The position numbers and the translations under genes are program-made. The notes under the pieces were generated by a model. The model searched no databases. It saw nothing but the letters and a program-made list of their open reading frames with translations, and was not told the DNA's origin. A stretch of 64,000 nt of DNA from Gambelia wislizenii (lineage: Eukaryota; Chordata; Lepidosauria; Squamata; Crotaphytidae), in NCBI GenBank assembly GCA_030847615.1, contig JAUMIR010000002.1, positions 242,935,809 to 242,999,808 of the forward strand, given 5' to 3'. Shown one piece after another: positions 54,535-64,000 of the stretch (within the stretch, counting starts at the first letter, position 1; every line of letters starts with the position of its first letter).

Positions 54535-54612
54535 GTGGTCTAAGGTGAAAAGGCACCCAGTGAGTTTCATAGGTGAGTGGGGGTTTGAATCTGGCTCTCC
54601 CCATCCTACTCC
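54535..54612 (-). mobile_element. MIR-like SINE fragment
   Basis: CTAAGGTGAAAAGGCACCCAG, GTGAGTGGGGGTTTGAATC and TGGCTCTCCCCATCC on the plus strand are a reversed central and B-box region of a tRNA SINE. Confidence 0.45.
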
Positions 54613-54659
54613 ATCACCCTTCTACTATAATTAACTGGTTACACAGCTATGGGGAAGAG

Positions 54660-56766
54660 TCTCTCTCTGGCTTTTCATCGCAAACGAAGATTCAGGAAGG
54701 ACTCATCCTGTGCTTTCTGCAAGCGCGCTGATGACTAAAAAGGCCAATCTGAGATAAACAAGTCCGGTTGCAAAAAGCACAGCAGAAGGTCTCCTTGGGT
54801 GATGTTTCCGGGTTGTGATTCTTTCTGCGTTGTCGTTTCTCTTCAAGACTTGTTCGGCGTGAGTTCTCAAATAAGGCTACAGCATTGTGGATAGTGTGTC
54901 TCCATGCCTCCCAATGTGAGGCCAGGGCAGACCATTGTTGGTGATCAGTTTGGCGGAGCCTGAGATGTTGTTTCAGGGAGTCCTTGTATTGCTTTTTTGG
55001 AGCGCCCCTCTTATGCTGACCCATGGTGAGTTCACTGTAGAGTACTATTTTGGGGAGGCGATGGCCCTCCATCCTGGAAATGTGCCCTGCTCAGTGCAGC
55101 TGTGTTCTCAATATCATGGCCTGAATGCTGGTGATCCCTGCTTGCTCAAGGACAGCAACATTCGTCACATATTCAGTCCAGTGTATATTTAGGATTGTAT
55201 GTATGCAGTGCTGATGAAAGCATTCAAGGAGTCGTAAGTGTTGGCAATAGGTGACCCATGTTTCAGACCCGTAAAGGAGAATAGACAGTACAAAATCATA
55301 CACTCTGGTTTTTGTGCTTCACCTCAGGTGTTTGTTACTCCAGACTCTTTTGTAAAGTCTTCCAAATGTGCTATATGCCTTTGCTAATCTGTGATTGATC
55401 TCTTTGTCAATCTTGGCATCTGAGGAGATGATGCTTCCCAGGTAGGTGAACTGCTAACGGACTTGAGCACAGATTTGCCGACGGCAATGTGGGGATGGTG
55501 GTGTTTGTCCTGTGGTGCAGGCTGGTAGAGAACTTCCGTTTTCTTCAGGTTGACTTCCAGCCCAAACAGCTCTGAAGCTGTTGCAAAGCAGGATGTTAGG
55601 CGCTGCAGAGCTGCTTCTGTGTGAGCTACAATGGCAGCAGCATCAGCAAAGAGCAGCTCACAGACTAGATAGTAAAGTCTTACTGTGAGCCCTCAGATGG
55701 CTTAAGTTAAACAAGCTACCATCAGTACGGTAACGTATATAGATGCCGTCTTCTTCTTTGAGCTCTGCCGTAGCCCTTTGGAGCATCATGCTGAAGAAGA
55801 TTGTAAATAAAGTTGGAGCAAGAACACAACCTTGCTTTACTCCATTAGTTATTAGAAAGGGCTCTGAAAGAGCATTGCCATATCTGACTTGACCGTGCTG
55901 GCCCTCGTGTAGCAAGATAATCATTTTAAGGAATTTGGGGGGACATTCTAGTTTTTCCAGGATCTGCCACAGACCTTTTCTACTTACAGTGTCGAAGGCT
56001 TTGGTGAGGTCAACAAATGTTACATAGAGTCCCTTGTTCTGCTCTCTACATTTCTCTTGCAGTTGTCTAAGGGCAAATACCATATCTGTAGTACTCCTAT
56101 TGGCTCTGAAGCCACATTGGCTTTCAGGAAGAAGTTCTTCTGCAATAGCAGAAACTAATCTGTTCAGGAGGATCCTTGCAAGGATTTTTCCAGCAATAGA
56201 GAGCAGTGTTATACCTTGATAGTTTGAGCAATTGGATTTTGCTCCTTTTTTTCGGTCCAAGGTGATGATGACTGCATCTCGGAGATCTGATGGCAATTCC
56301 CCTTTCCCCCAGCAATTCACAAGGAGTTTGTGGAATTTATGGTGGAGTACATGACCTCCATGTTTCCAAACTTCAGGTGGGATTCCATCAATCCCAGTTG
56401 CCTTGCCGTTTTTCATCTGCTGTATGGCCTTAAGGGTCTCTTCCAAAGTGGGAGCTATGTCCTGTTGATTTTTCATCGGTTTTTGTATTATATGTTGGAT
56501 AGCTGAGCCCTGGACTACTCGGTTGGCACTGAAGAGACTTTGAAAATGTTCAGCCCATCGATTCAGGATGGAGGCTTTATCAGTAATTAGCGTTCAACCG
56601 TCTGTACTGTATAAGGAGCTTTGGACCTGATAAGTAGGTCCAAACACTGCTTTAAGAGCTTCGTAAAATCCTCTAAGATCACCCAGACCTGCACAGCGTT
56701 GTGTCTTTTCTACTATATTTATCCACCACTTGTTCTGAATGTCTCGGAGTTCTTGTTGAAGTTTAC
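54660..56766 (-). mobile_element. LINE-X, 2.1-kb 5'-truncated copy
   Basis: The longest copy of the family in the window. It ends on the plus strand side at TCTCTCTCTGGCTTTTC. GGGGAAGAGT (54651-54660) and GGGGAAAAGT (56767-56776) agree at 9 of 10 and are a probable target duplication. Coding sequence extends upstream of the reverse transcriptase (minus-strand text near 56700 reads like an inter-domain linker), but the endonuclease is missing. Several frameshifts and stops are present in the C-terminal third. Confidence 0.85.
55658..56476 (-). pseudogene. LINE-X reverse transcriptase, N-terminal and central part
   Basis: 272 codons open. RT blocks visible: MKNGKATGIDGIPPEVWK, a NYQGITLLSIAGKILARIL block, LPESQCGFRANRSTTDM, TFVDLTKAFDTVSRKGLW and TNGVKQGCVLAPTLF. 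The frame is lost just before the FADD box (about 55655), where a short deletion is visible relative to 49190-49240. The C-terminal parts lie in other frames at 55091-55303 and 54692-55072. Confidence 0.8.
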
Positions 56767-56776
56767 GGGGAAAAGT

Positions 56777-57216
56777 ATAGAGAAAAGGCTCCTTTCAGTT
56801 TCATGGTAGACATACCCACAACCACCTTCTAACCTTCAATACAGGACAGTATAAACTGTTGTTAGGGACAGAAGCAGGCAAATTCCATTTCTCTCTCTAT
56901 TGCTCTTGCTTTCTCCCTCCCTCCCTCCCTCTTTTTCCTTTTGGATTGATACCTTTAATATGCTGTCACTCAGTTCTACACCTAGGAAGTAATGTATTGC
57001 GAACATTAATTCCTTCTCCCAATAACTAACAAATAAAATTAATTCTTTTCCTCAATAAGAAAGAGTTAATAACGTTACAGTGAAGTAACATGACTCCTTT
57101 TGTGGTATAACTAACTTTTTAGTTAGCGTTATAGGTGTGTGGTCCTGCTTAATGACAGAGCAGGAATAGTACAGTGTTCAAGTTGTGGTGGCCACAGCAA
57201 ACATATGTCAGGTAGA
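56777..57216. other. No recognised feature
   Basis: Contains a CCCT-repeat tract at 56914-56931 only. Confidence 0.4.
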
Positions 57217-57217
57217 C

Positions 57218-57529
57218 CAGTGGTTCTTAACCTGTGGTCCATGGACCCTCAGGGGTCCACAATGTCCCCACAGAGAGTCTGCAAAGGCAGTAGAATGGCC
57301 AAGAGCCAAGGCAAAGGATAGCTGGCTGGCTTGGCCTGCACATTGCCATTCAATCTACTCCAACCACAACCTTGCAGGAAGAAGCAGGAGAAAAGTCTTC
57401 CCCCTCCGTTGCCTCCAAGGAAAGGTTTAATGGATGGTGTAATTGTATCTTGCGTTAAGTCTTGGGGGTTCTGGGAACAAAAGATATTTATAGGGACTCC
57501 TGGGCAAAGAAAAGGTTAAGAGCCACTGA
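57218..57529. mobile_element. hAT1 MITE
   Basis: Termini CAGTGGTTCTTAACCTGTGG and, inverted, CAGTGGCTCTTAACCTTTTC. The flanks AGGTAGAC and AAGTAGAT agree at 6 of 8, both differences being transitions. 312 bp. Its interior matches 42280-42607 (GCTGGCTTGGCCTGCACATT, TTAATGGATGGTGTAATTG). Confidence 0.85.
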
Positions 57530-58445
57530 AGTAGATGCAGGAATAGTGTCTCATCCTGCCAATGCAGAAATTCACAGCAGATAAGTTAGTAGCCAAAGTG
57601 ATAGCCAGGAGTGGACATGAATACTAGCCCACAACATTTTGGTGCCTCATTGTGGTCAGAGTACAAGGGTGATAGAGGTAACCTCTTCCACTGTACCTGG
57701 GGGCAGCTGGCTAGTTGCTCAAAGTTTGATTTTCAAGGTGTTTGGGATTTCAGCACCCAGATTTCCTGGTCATGCTGGCTGGGAGTTCTAAGAAGTCCAA
57801 AACATTTGGAGGAACAAAAATTGAGAAGCACGCTAGTTTAGAGGATGCACAACCATATGACTGACACTATAATCTTCCCTGCCTTCAAACATCTGCCACT
57901 TGAGAGGCCTGCTTCACTCTTTCTGATAAGAAAGCTAGCCCTGGCAAGCATGAAGTAACCAGGCGGGTGAGGTGGAGCAATTGGGAAGTGTTAGTTTATG
58001 GGAATTTGCTCTGTATGCAAAACAAAGGCAGATCCATGTGCAGAAAACAGCACCTGATCAAACAGAGTTTGAGAGAGTAGGTTAAATGTCATTTTTGCAT
58101 GTGCAAGATATTGAGCAGTTCATTTTTTAAAATAAAGAATTTAATTGCACAGTCTGCAAAAGGAATTTGTTATCGTTAATTATGCAAAGAAAAGTTAGTT
58201 GCTTGTTACCCTGCCTGTAACATTGCTTGTTTGTTTTTTTGTGACTTCTTGGGGAATAAATGACTTAACATTTGAAAAACTTGAAAAACTCATCCCCAAA
58301 TGCCTCTAAAGATGCCTAAAATGTTAAAGGTAATTTTAAAAAAGTAACTTAAAAATCTTATCCATTATTTCCTCTGTCTCTCTGTTACACAAAATTTTCC
58401 ATTCCTTATGTTATTTTTGAGACTAGCTCTACCATACCCTCCAAT
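57530..58445. other. Mostly unassigned; decayed hAT-type fragment
   Basis: 57705-57840 (GTTGCTCAAAGTTTGATTTTC, GGTCATGCTGGCTGGGAG, AACATTTGGAGGAAC) resembles the amniote hAT-derived repeat seen at 22.4 and 29.5 kb. The rest is unassigned AT-rich DNA. Confidence 0.4.
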
Positions 58446-58903
58446 GTGAAGTCGAAGGCTTTCACGGCCAGCATCCATAGATTTTCCTTGGTTGCTTTTT
58501 TACCCCTGGGCGATGAGGCCGTGTTCTGGAATAGTTTCTTTCTGATGTTTCGCCTGCATCTGTGGCTGGTGTCCTCAGAGAATGGTTGGGTAGGTGTATG
58601 TGTGGAATTTATATGCTGTGAACCCCTGTTGGGGAGTATATGTAAATTTGTGTAATTGAATGGTTACATTCAATTATGCAAATTTACACAATTACTTTCA
58701 ATTACACAAATGGTTACATTCAATTACACAAATTTACATATACTCCCCAACAGGGGTTCACAGCATATAAACTTCACATACACACCTACCCAACCATTCT
58801 CTGAGGATGCCAGCCACAGATGCAGGTGAAACATCAGAAAGAAACTATTCCAGAACATGGCCTCACAGCCTGGGGGGGGGGGGGGAAGGAAAATCTATAA
58901 ACA
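58446..58903. repeat. 420-bp palindrome of two head-to-head repeat copies
   Basis: The left copy runs GAAGTCGAAGGCTTTCACGG, CGCCTGCATCTGTGGCTGG, TGAACCCCTGTTGGGGAG (about 58480-58662). The right copy is its inverse from 58718 to 58903, ending at AGGAAAATCTATAAACAT. A 55-base centre contains two further short copies of the TTACATTCAATTA motif. Single copies of the arm occur at 1870-2075 and in part at 6346-6430. Arm sequence may be a Penelope-type terminal repeat. Confidence 0.8.
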
Positions 58904-58906
58904 TAC

Positions 58907-59476
58907 CCTCCAACTTTCCTAATTTGACAGGATACTCCCAGTTAACCCCCCCATCCCACTTTTCAGCTGTTTTTAATGTCTCAGTTTCTCTCCCTCCCTC
59001 CCACTTTTCCTCTTTGTTGTCAACTTACTTCAGTTGCTGCAAACTAAATTCAAAGTGCAAAAGTAGTTTGTGCAGACAACCCTCCATATTCACGGATTCT
59101 GAATCCTTGGATTCTACTATCCACAGCTTGAAAATACCCTTCCCCCCAATAAATCCAAAAAGCAAAACTTGATTTTGCCATTCTATATAAGGGGCACCAT
59201 TTTAATACGCCACTGTGTATAATGGGGCTTGAGCATCCTTGGATTTTGATATCCACGGGGGTCCTGGAACCAAACCCCAGTGGATATCAAGGGCCTGCTG
59301 TACTCAAGTAACTCAGCAGAGAGGAGAGGGCAGAATCTTGCCTTTCCTAGTAGACTTAGGCAAAAACAAAGCCCTGTGGCCTCTTCTAGCTTGCATTAAT
59401 AACTTTTGCCATCTTGACCACACTGATGTTGCTTGGCCACACATGTACTGGTTATCATTTTTAAAATATTGGAGGA
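58907..59476. mobile_element. CCTCCAAC-TIR MITE, interrupted
   Basis: The left end CATACCCTCCAACTTTCC and the right end, inverted, CATATCCTCCAATATTTT. The element is inverted relative to 31739-32106. A Tigger-like MITE (59073-59300) sits between AAGTAGTTTG and CTCAAGTAACTCAGCAG, which are contiguous in the uninterrupted family. Confidence 0.75.
59073..59300. mobile_element. Tigger-like MITE nested in the CCTCCAAC MITE
   Basis: Ends CAGACAACCCTCCATATTC and, inverted, CAGCAGGCCCTTGATATCC. The right flank is TA (59301-59302). The left flank is TG where TA is expected, a single transition. 228 bp. Confidence 0.8.
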
Positions 59477-59572
59477 TATGCTCTGCTCTCATTACCAAGA
59501 AAAGGTCGCTCACCAAAGGTGATTGGACTACTTATAACTTGTTACTTCCGAACTCAGACTGCTTCCAAACCA

Positions 59573-60580
59573 GGGGGTCGTTTACATGACAAAATAAATC
59601 CTCAAAGAATGTGACAAGAAGCCTGATAGTTCCCACGCATTTCGAAGCAACAGCGCCCTTTTCAGAAGGAGGGGTTGCAAAAAACCCATAAGTTGCGCAC
59701 TATCAGCTTTTGCTAGTTTTCCAGACTTTTTTGATTAAGTTCACGAAAATGCGCATAATTGGTCATGGGAACTTACCATCCATGTAAACTGGCATCGACT
59801 TTTTCGAATTACTGTGAGCAGAGCTGAATCCTGATTGGTTGCAGTGACCATTGTGCCTTATCCGAATAGACTGAGGCGTTGGAGAGAAGGAATTCACCCT
59901 TCTGCTTGCAGTCCACTTTGGAAAATCTGCTCTGAGCCCTTCCTGTCTGTTTCAAAGGAAGGCTTTGGGGGTTGGGAAGACTATCAGGACTAGCCCCTGC
60001 TTCGCTGGTGTGTGCATGTGTATGTGTGTGCATTCGTGTGTGCAGGGAAATAGCTGATCGCATGTTCGTCCTTTTGTTTGTTTGTCCTTCCCTTCACTTG
60101 CCTTTATTCAAGGCTTTGGAGGCACGGAAGATGATCAGGAATGGGGCTAGCCCCTGCTTGTGTGGTGTGTGTTTGTGTGTGCATGCGTGAAGGGAAGGGA
60201 AGGGAAGGGAAGGAGATTGCTCGACTATGCTTTTGCTTGTTTGTACTTTCATTCACTATTTTCTTTATTCAAGCCTTTCGGGTGCAGGAGAAGACGGGGA
60301 AGTTGATGGATCGCTCTTTCGATCTTTTGTTTGTTTGTGCTTTTCTTCCCTCTCATTATTTATGGTCTCCATGACCCCCTCCTTGCTCCCTCCCCGCCTC
60401 CTGCCTGGCTTTAATCATCTGGAGGCGATTCCCCCCCCCCTTTGCCTGTGTAAACTAAGGAAAACCGAAACTGGCTTCATCTTCCGAATAAGCCAGAATT
60501 CGTGTGATTTATGCGCTTCTGATGCGAAAGAACAGTAATCCGGAATCTCGTGAACTTTTTCCTGTCATGGAACCGGCCCC
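59573..60580. mobile_element. Family M-like TIR element, copy M4
   Basis: The left end GGGGGTCGTTTACATGAC and the right end, inverted, GGGGCCGGTTCCATGAC are similar to each other and resemble M termini. The interior holds about 160-bp tandem repeats (60000-60360). Each has CTAGCCCCTGCTT, a TG-rich run, TTTTGTTTGTTTGT and TTTATTCAAGSCTTT; a GGGAA microsatellite lies at 60191-60212. It is the longest and most diverged member, so assignment is tentative. Confidence 0.5.
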
Positions 60581-60656
60581 TGGGTCTCCTCTCTACTTAT
60601 AAAAAAGAAAGTACACCCTCTTTGAATTCTATGGTTTTACATATGAAGACATAATA

Positions 60657-61327
60657 TAGTTGTCCCTTCACATTTGTGGAGATTAGGGGCGGAAGACCCC
60701 CACGGTGGGGAGGTGAGGCAAAACCACTAAAATCCCCACTCTCCTGGGTCTTTGCTTCCCACCCCAAAGGGAGCAAAGGCCCAGGAGAACAGCAATTTTA
60801 GAGGTTTTGCCTCCCCGCCCTCGCGCTTCCCTACATCTTTGCTCCCTTTGTGGAGGGAAGGAAAGATCCAGGAAAGTGGGGAATTTGAGGCAAAACCATG
60901 CAGCCTCATGGAAGAGACAGGGCAGGGGGTTGGGGTCCCCTGCAGCCTCCCTAGAGCCTAGGAGTCTGAGGTGGGGGGGTTGGCTGCCAAGGCTGACTCT
61001 GGGATCTGCCGGTGCCCTTACCTGTGCAGCAGAAGCCAAGGCCCAAAACCCCCTGGCAGTGCCAGGCCAGAGGAGGCATTGCTCGTGGGCTCCTTAGGCA
61101 GCTGGAGTTCCCTAGCCGCCCAGACCTCCCTCTCCCCGCCTCCACTGCCTCTTCTTTTTCCTCCTCTTCCTCCTCCCCCCCCCCACATCCGGACCACAGC
61201 AGCATCACCAATGCCTCTGAGTGGGAGAAGCAGCCAAGGCGGCTGCTGCTGCTGCTTCTCCTCTTCCAGAACCCTCATTGCTGCAGTCCCCGGGGAGAGG
61301 GAGGAGAGTGAGGACAAACTGCGAATA
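60657..61327. other. GC-rich segment starting with a Tigger-like terminus
   Basis: TAGTTGTCCCTTCACATTTG at 60657, preceded by TA, is a Tigger-like left end. It is followed by GC-rich DNA with no matching right terminus before 61328, where a second left terminus begins in the same orientation. 60700-60900 contains an imperfect inverted pair around GAGGCAAAACC and GTTTTGCCTC. No exon recognised. CpG density is moderate, so a weak CpG island cannot be excluded. Confidence 0.45.
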
Positions 61328-61544
61328 CAGTTGTCCCTCCACATTCGCGAACTTGACATTCGCGGTTTCGGTTATTCGCGGTTTTGGGAGGGCCCCCCCG
61401 GGCCCCCCCAAAACCGCGACACGGGGCCTCCAGAGGCCCCGTGAAAGACATAGAGGGAGCGGGGAGGCCCAGGGAGGCGTCCACGGGGCCCCCGGAGGCG
61501 CTCCGGAGGCCCCATGAAGGCCTGGGGAGGGGTGGGGAGGCGAT
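61328..61544 (+). mobile_element. Tigger-like left terminus and array founder region
   Basis: CAGTTGTCCCTCCACATTCG preceded by TA (61326-61327), followed by repeats of a TTCGCGGTTTYGG motif, as in Tigger-like ends. 61420-61544 holds diverged versions of the minisatellite text (GGGGCCTCCAGAGGCCCCG, GGAGGCGCTCCGGAGGCCCC), apparently the ancestral units. The right terminus lies beyond the window. Confidence 0.7.
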
Positions 61545-64000
61545 CCTGGGGCCTCCGGAGACGCTCCGGAGGCCCCAGGAAGGCTTGGGGACGGGGTGCG
61601 GAGGGCTGGGGAGGCGATCCTGGGGCCTCCGGAGACGCTCCGGAGGCCCTAGGAAGGCCTGGGGACGGGGTGGGGAGGGCTGGGGAGGCGATCCTGGGGC
61701 CTCCGGAGACGCTCCGGAGGCCCCAGGAAGGCCGGGGGACGGGGTGGGGAGGGCTGGGGAGGCGATCCTGGGGCCTCCGGAGACGCTCCGGAGGCCCCAG
61801 GAAGGCCTGGGGACGGGGTGGGGAGGGCTGGGGAGGCGATCCTGGGGCCTCCGGAGCATCTCCGGAGGCCCCAGAAAGGCCTGGGGACGGGGTGGGGAGG
61901 GCTGGGGAGGCGATCCTGGGGCCTCCGGAGACGCTCCGGAGGCCCCAGGAAGGCCTGGGGACGGGGTGGGGAGGGCTGGGGAGGCGATCCTGGGGCCTCC
62001 GGAGCATCTCCGGAGGCCCCAGGAAGGCCTGGGGACGGGGTGGGGAGGGCTGGGGAGGCGATCCTGGGGCCTCCGGAGCATCTCCGGAGGCCCCAGAAAG
62101 GCCTGGGGATGGGGTGGGGAGGGCTGGGGAGGCGATCCTGGGGCCTCCGGAGACGCTCCGGAGGCCCCAGGAAGGCCTGGGGACGGGGTGGGGAGGGCTG
62201 GGGAGGCGATCCTGGGGCCTCCGGAGACGCTCCGGACGCCCCAGGAAGGCCGGGGGACGGGGTGGGGAGGGCTGGGGAGGCGATCCTGGGGCCTCCGGAG
62301 CATCTCCGGAGGCCCCAGAAAGGCCTGGGGACGGGGTGGGGAGGGCTGGGGAGGCGATCCTGGGGCCTCCGGAGACGCTCCGGAGGCCCCAGGAAGGCCT
62401 GGGGACGGGGTGGGGAGGGCTGGGGAGGCGATCCTGGGGCCTCCGGAGCATCTCCGGAGGCCCCAGAAAGGCCTGGGGACGGGGTGGGGAGGGCTGGGGA
62501 GGCGATCCTGGGGCCTCCGGAGACGCTCCGGAGGCCCCAGGAAGGCCTGGGGACGGGGTGGGGATGGCTGGGGAGGCGATCCTGGGGCCTCCGGAGACGC
62601 TCCGGAGGCCCCAGGAAGGCCTGGGGACGGGGTGGGGAGGGCTGGGGAGGCGATCCTGGGGCCTCCGGAGACGCTCCGGAGGCCCCAGGAAGGCCGGGGG
62701 ACGGGGTGGGGAGGGCTGGGGAGGCGATCCTGGGGCCTCCGGAGCATCTCCGGAGGCCCCAGAAAGGCCTGGGGACGGGGTGGGGAGGGCTGGGGAGGCG
62801 ATCCTGGGGCCTCCGGAGACGCTCCGGAGGCCCCAGGAAGGCCTGGGGACGGGGTGGGGAGGGCTGGGGAGGCGATCCTGGGGCCTCCGGAGCATCTCCG
62901 GAGGCCCCAGAAAGACCTGGGGACGGGGTGGGGAGGGCTGGGGAGGCGATCCTGGGGCCTCCGGAGACGCTCCGGAGGCCCCAGGAAGGCCTGGGGACGG
63001 GGTGGGGATGGCTGGGGAGGCGATCCTGGGGCCTCCGGAGACGCTCCGGAGGCCCCAGGAAGGCCTGGGGACGGGGTGGGGAGGGCTGGGGAGGCGATCC
63101 TGGGGCCTCCGGAGACGCTCCGGAGGCCCCAGGAAGGCCGGGGGACGGGGTGGGGAGGGCTGGGGAGGCGATCCTGGGGCCTCCGGAGCATCTCCGGAGG
63201 CCCCAGAAAGGCCTGGGGACGGGGTGGGGAGGGCTGGGGAGGCGATCCTGGGGCCTCCGGAGACGCTCCGGAGGCCCCAGGAAGGCCTGGGGACGGGGTG
63301 GGGAGGGCTGGGGAGGCGATCCTGGGGCCTCCGGAGCATCTCCGGAGGCCCCAGAAAGGCCTGGGGACGGGGTGGGGAGGGCTGGGGAGGCGATCCTGGG
63401 GCCTCCGGAGACGCTCCGGAGGCCCCAGGAAGGCCTGGGGACGGGGTGGGGAGGGCTGGGGAGGCGATCCTGGGGCCTCCGGAGCATCTCCGGAGGCCCC
63501 AGAAAGACCTGGGGACGGGGTGGGGAGGGCTGGGGAGGCGATCCTGGGGCCTCCGGAGACGCTCCGGAGGCCCCAGGAAGGCCTGGGGACGGGGTGGGGA
63601 TGGCTGGGGAGGCGATCCTGGGGCCTCCGGAGACGCTCCGGAGGCCCCAGGAAGGCTTGGGGACGAGGTGGGGAGGGCTGGGGAGGCAATCCTGGGGCCT
63701 CCGGAGACGCTCCGGAGGCCCCAGGAAGGCTTGGGGACGGGGTGGGGAGGGCTGGGGAGGCAATCCTGGGGCCTCCGGAGACGCTCCGGAGGCCCCAGGA
63801 AGGCTTGGGGACGAGGTGGGGAGGGCTGGGGAGGCAATCCTGGGGCCTCCGGAGACGCTCCGGAGGCCCCAGGAAGGCTTGGGGACGGGGTGGGGAGGGC
63901 TGGGGAGGCGATCCTGGGGCCTCCAGAGCATCTCCGGAGGCCCCAGGAAGGCCTGGGGACGGGGTGGGGAGGGCTGGGGAGGCGATCCTGGGGCCTCCGG
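61545..64000. repeat. 74-bp minisatellite, 33 units plus a partial unit
   Basis: Units start every 74 bases from 61545 to 63987 with no net insertion or deletion. Each begins with CCTGGGGCCTCCGGAG, a 3-base loop, and the exact inverse arm. A spacer follows with G-tracts of 4, 4, 4, 3 and 4 separated by 1-2 bases. Type A has loop ACG and a perfect stem. Type B has loop CAT and usually a terminal mismatch (CCCCAGA). The array reaches the window end. Because 74 = 3x24+2 and no frame contains a stop, all three minus frames stay open for 760-821 codons; these are not genes. Confidence 0.97.

Noticed and set aside
60683..61444. Overlapping 96-157-codon frames in GC-rich DNA as a possible gene
   Set aside because: No splice signals or domains were evident, frames occur on both strands, and the region lies between two Tigger-like termini.
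61326..64000. CRISPR-like array because of regular hairpin-bearing repeats
   Set aside because: The whole 74-bp unit, including the spacer, is repeated with few changes, so there are no unique spacers; the context is a vertebrate genome.

Overview
The window reads as intergenic or intronic DNA of a vertebrate, most likely a squamate reptile (lizard). The main evidence is the repeat content: many CR1 LINE fragments with the squamate-type 3' end and ATTCTATG-type tails, tRNA-derived Sauria SINEs, 5S rRNA-derived SINEs with a BovB-like tail, BovB/RTE, L2- and L1-type LINE pieces, a Penelope-like element, and abundant non-autonomous DNA transposons. No intact protein-coding gene could be recognised. 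Almost every long open frame is either a transposon remnant or a by-product of simple or tandem repeats. The species is not determinable from the sequence alone.

Layout. 0-5 kb: a CR1 copy split by a fragment of a second LINE family (here called LINE-X, RTE-X-like), a TIR element of family M, a Sauria SINE, a Tigger-like MITE and a microsatellite hairpin. 5-13 kb: mostly unassigned DNA with one R-family repeat and a GC-rich Tigger-like element (8.2-9.0 kb). 13.6-15.3 kb: a deeply nested stack of transposons. 15.3-15.95 kb: a CpG island, the only credible promoter or first exon of a host gene. 16-26 kb: CR1, MITEs, SINEs, BovB, L2 and a pair of 231-bp LTR-like direct repeats. 26.3-29.2 kb: an internal LINE-X fragment, then a Penelope-like element bounded by inverted terminal copies. 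30-41 kb: R repeats, a full-length TIR MITE, a solo LTR with a perfect 5-bp target duplication, and CR1 pieces. 40.8-43.4 kb: a hAT-like element with a perfect 8-bp target duplication that holds other elements. 43.9-56.8 kb: M elements, a split BovB, an L1 3' end, two long LINE-X copies on opposite strands, and a CR1 split by a Tigger-like element. 57-61.3 kb: hAT MITEs, a 420-bp palindrome and a fourth M element. 61.3 kb to the end: a Tigger-like left end followed by a 74-bp minisatellite that runs off the window.

Most interesting: (1) the 74-bp minisatellite keeps exact register for 33 units. Each unit carries a 35-bp hairpin and a G-quadruplex-capable spacer, and two unit types alternate in a higher-order pattern. 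(2) Tigger-like elements carry GC-rich internal sequence at three or four independent loci. (3) Nested insertions with target-site duplications allow relative dating. (4) Two dispersed families (M and R) could not be assigned to a named superfamily. Coordinates of repeat edges are by eye and may be off by several bases. Family names rest on remembered sequence features, not on a database search.
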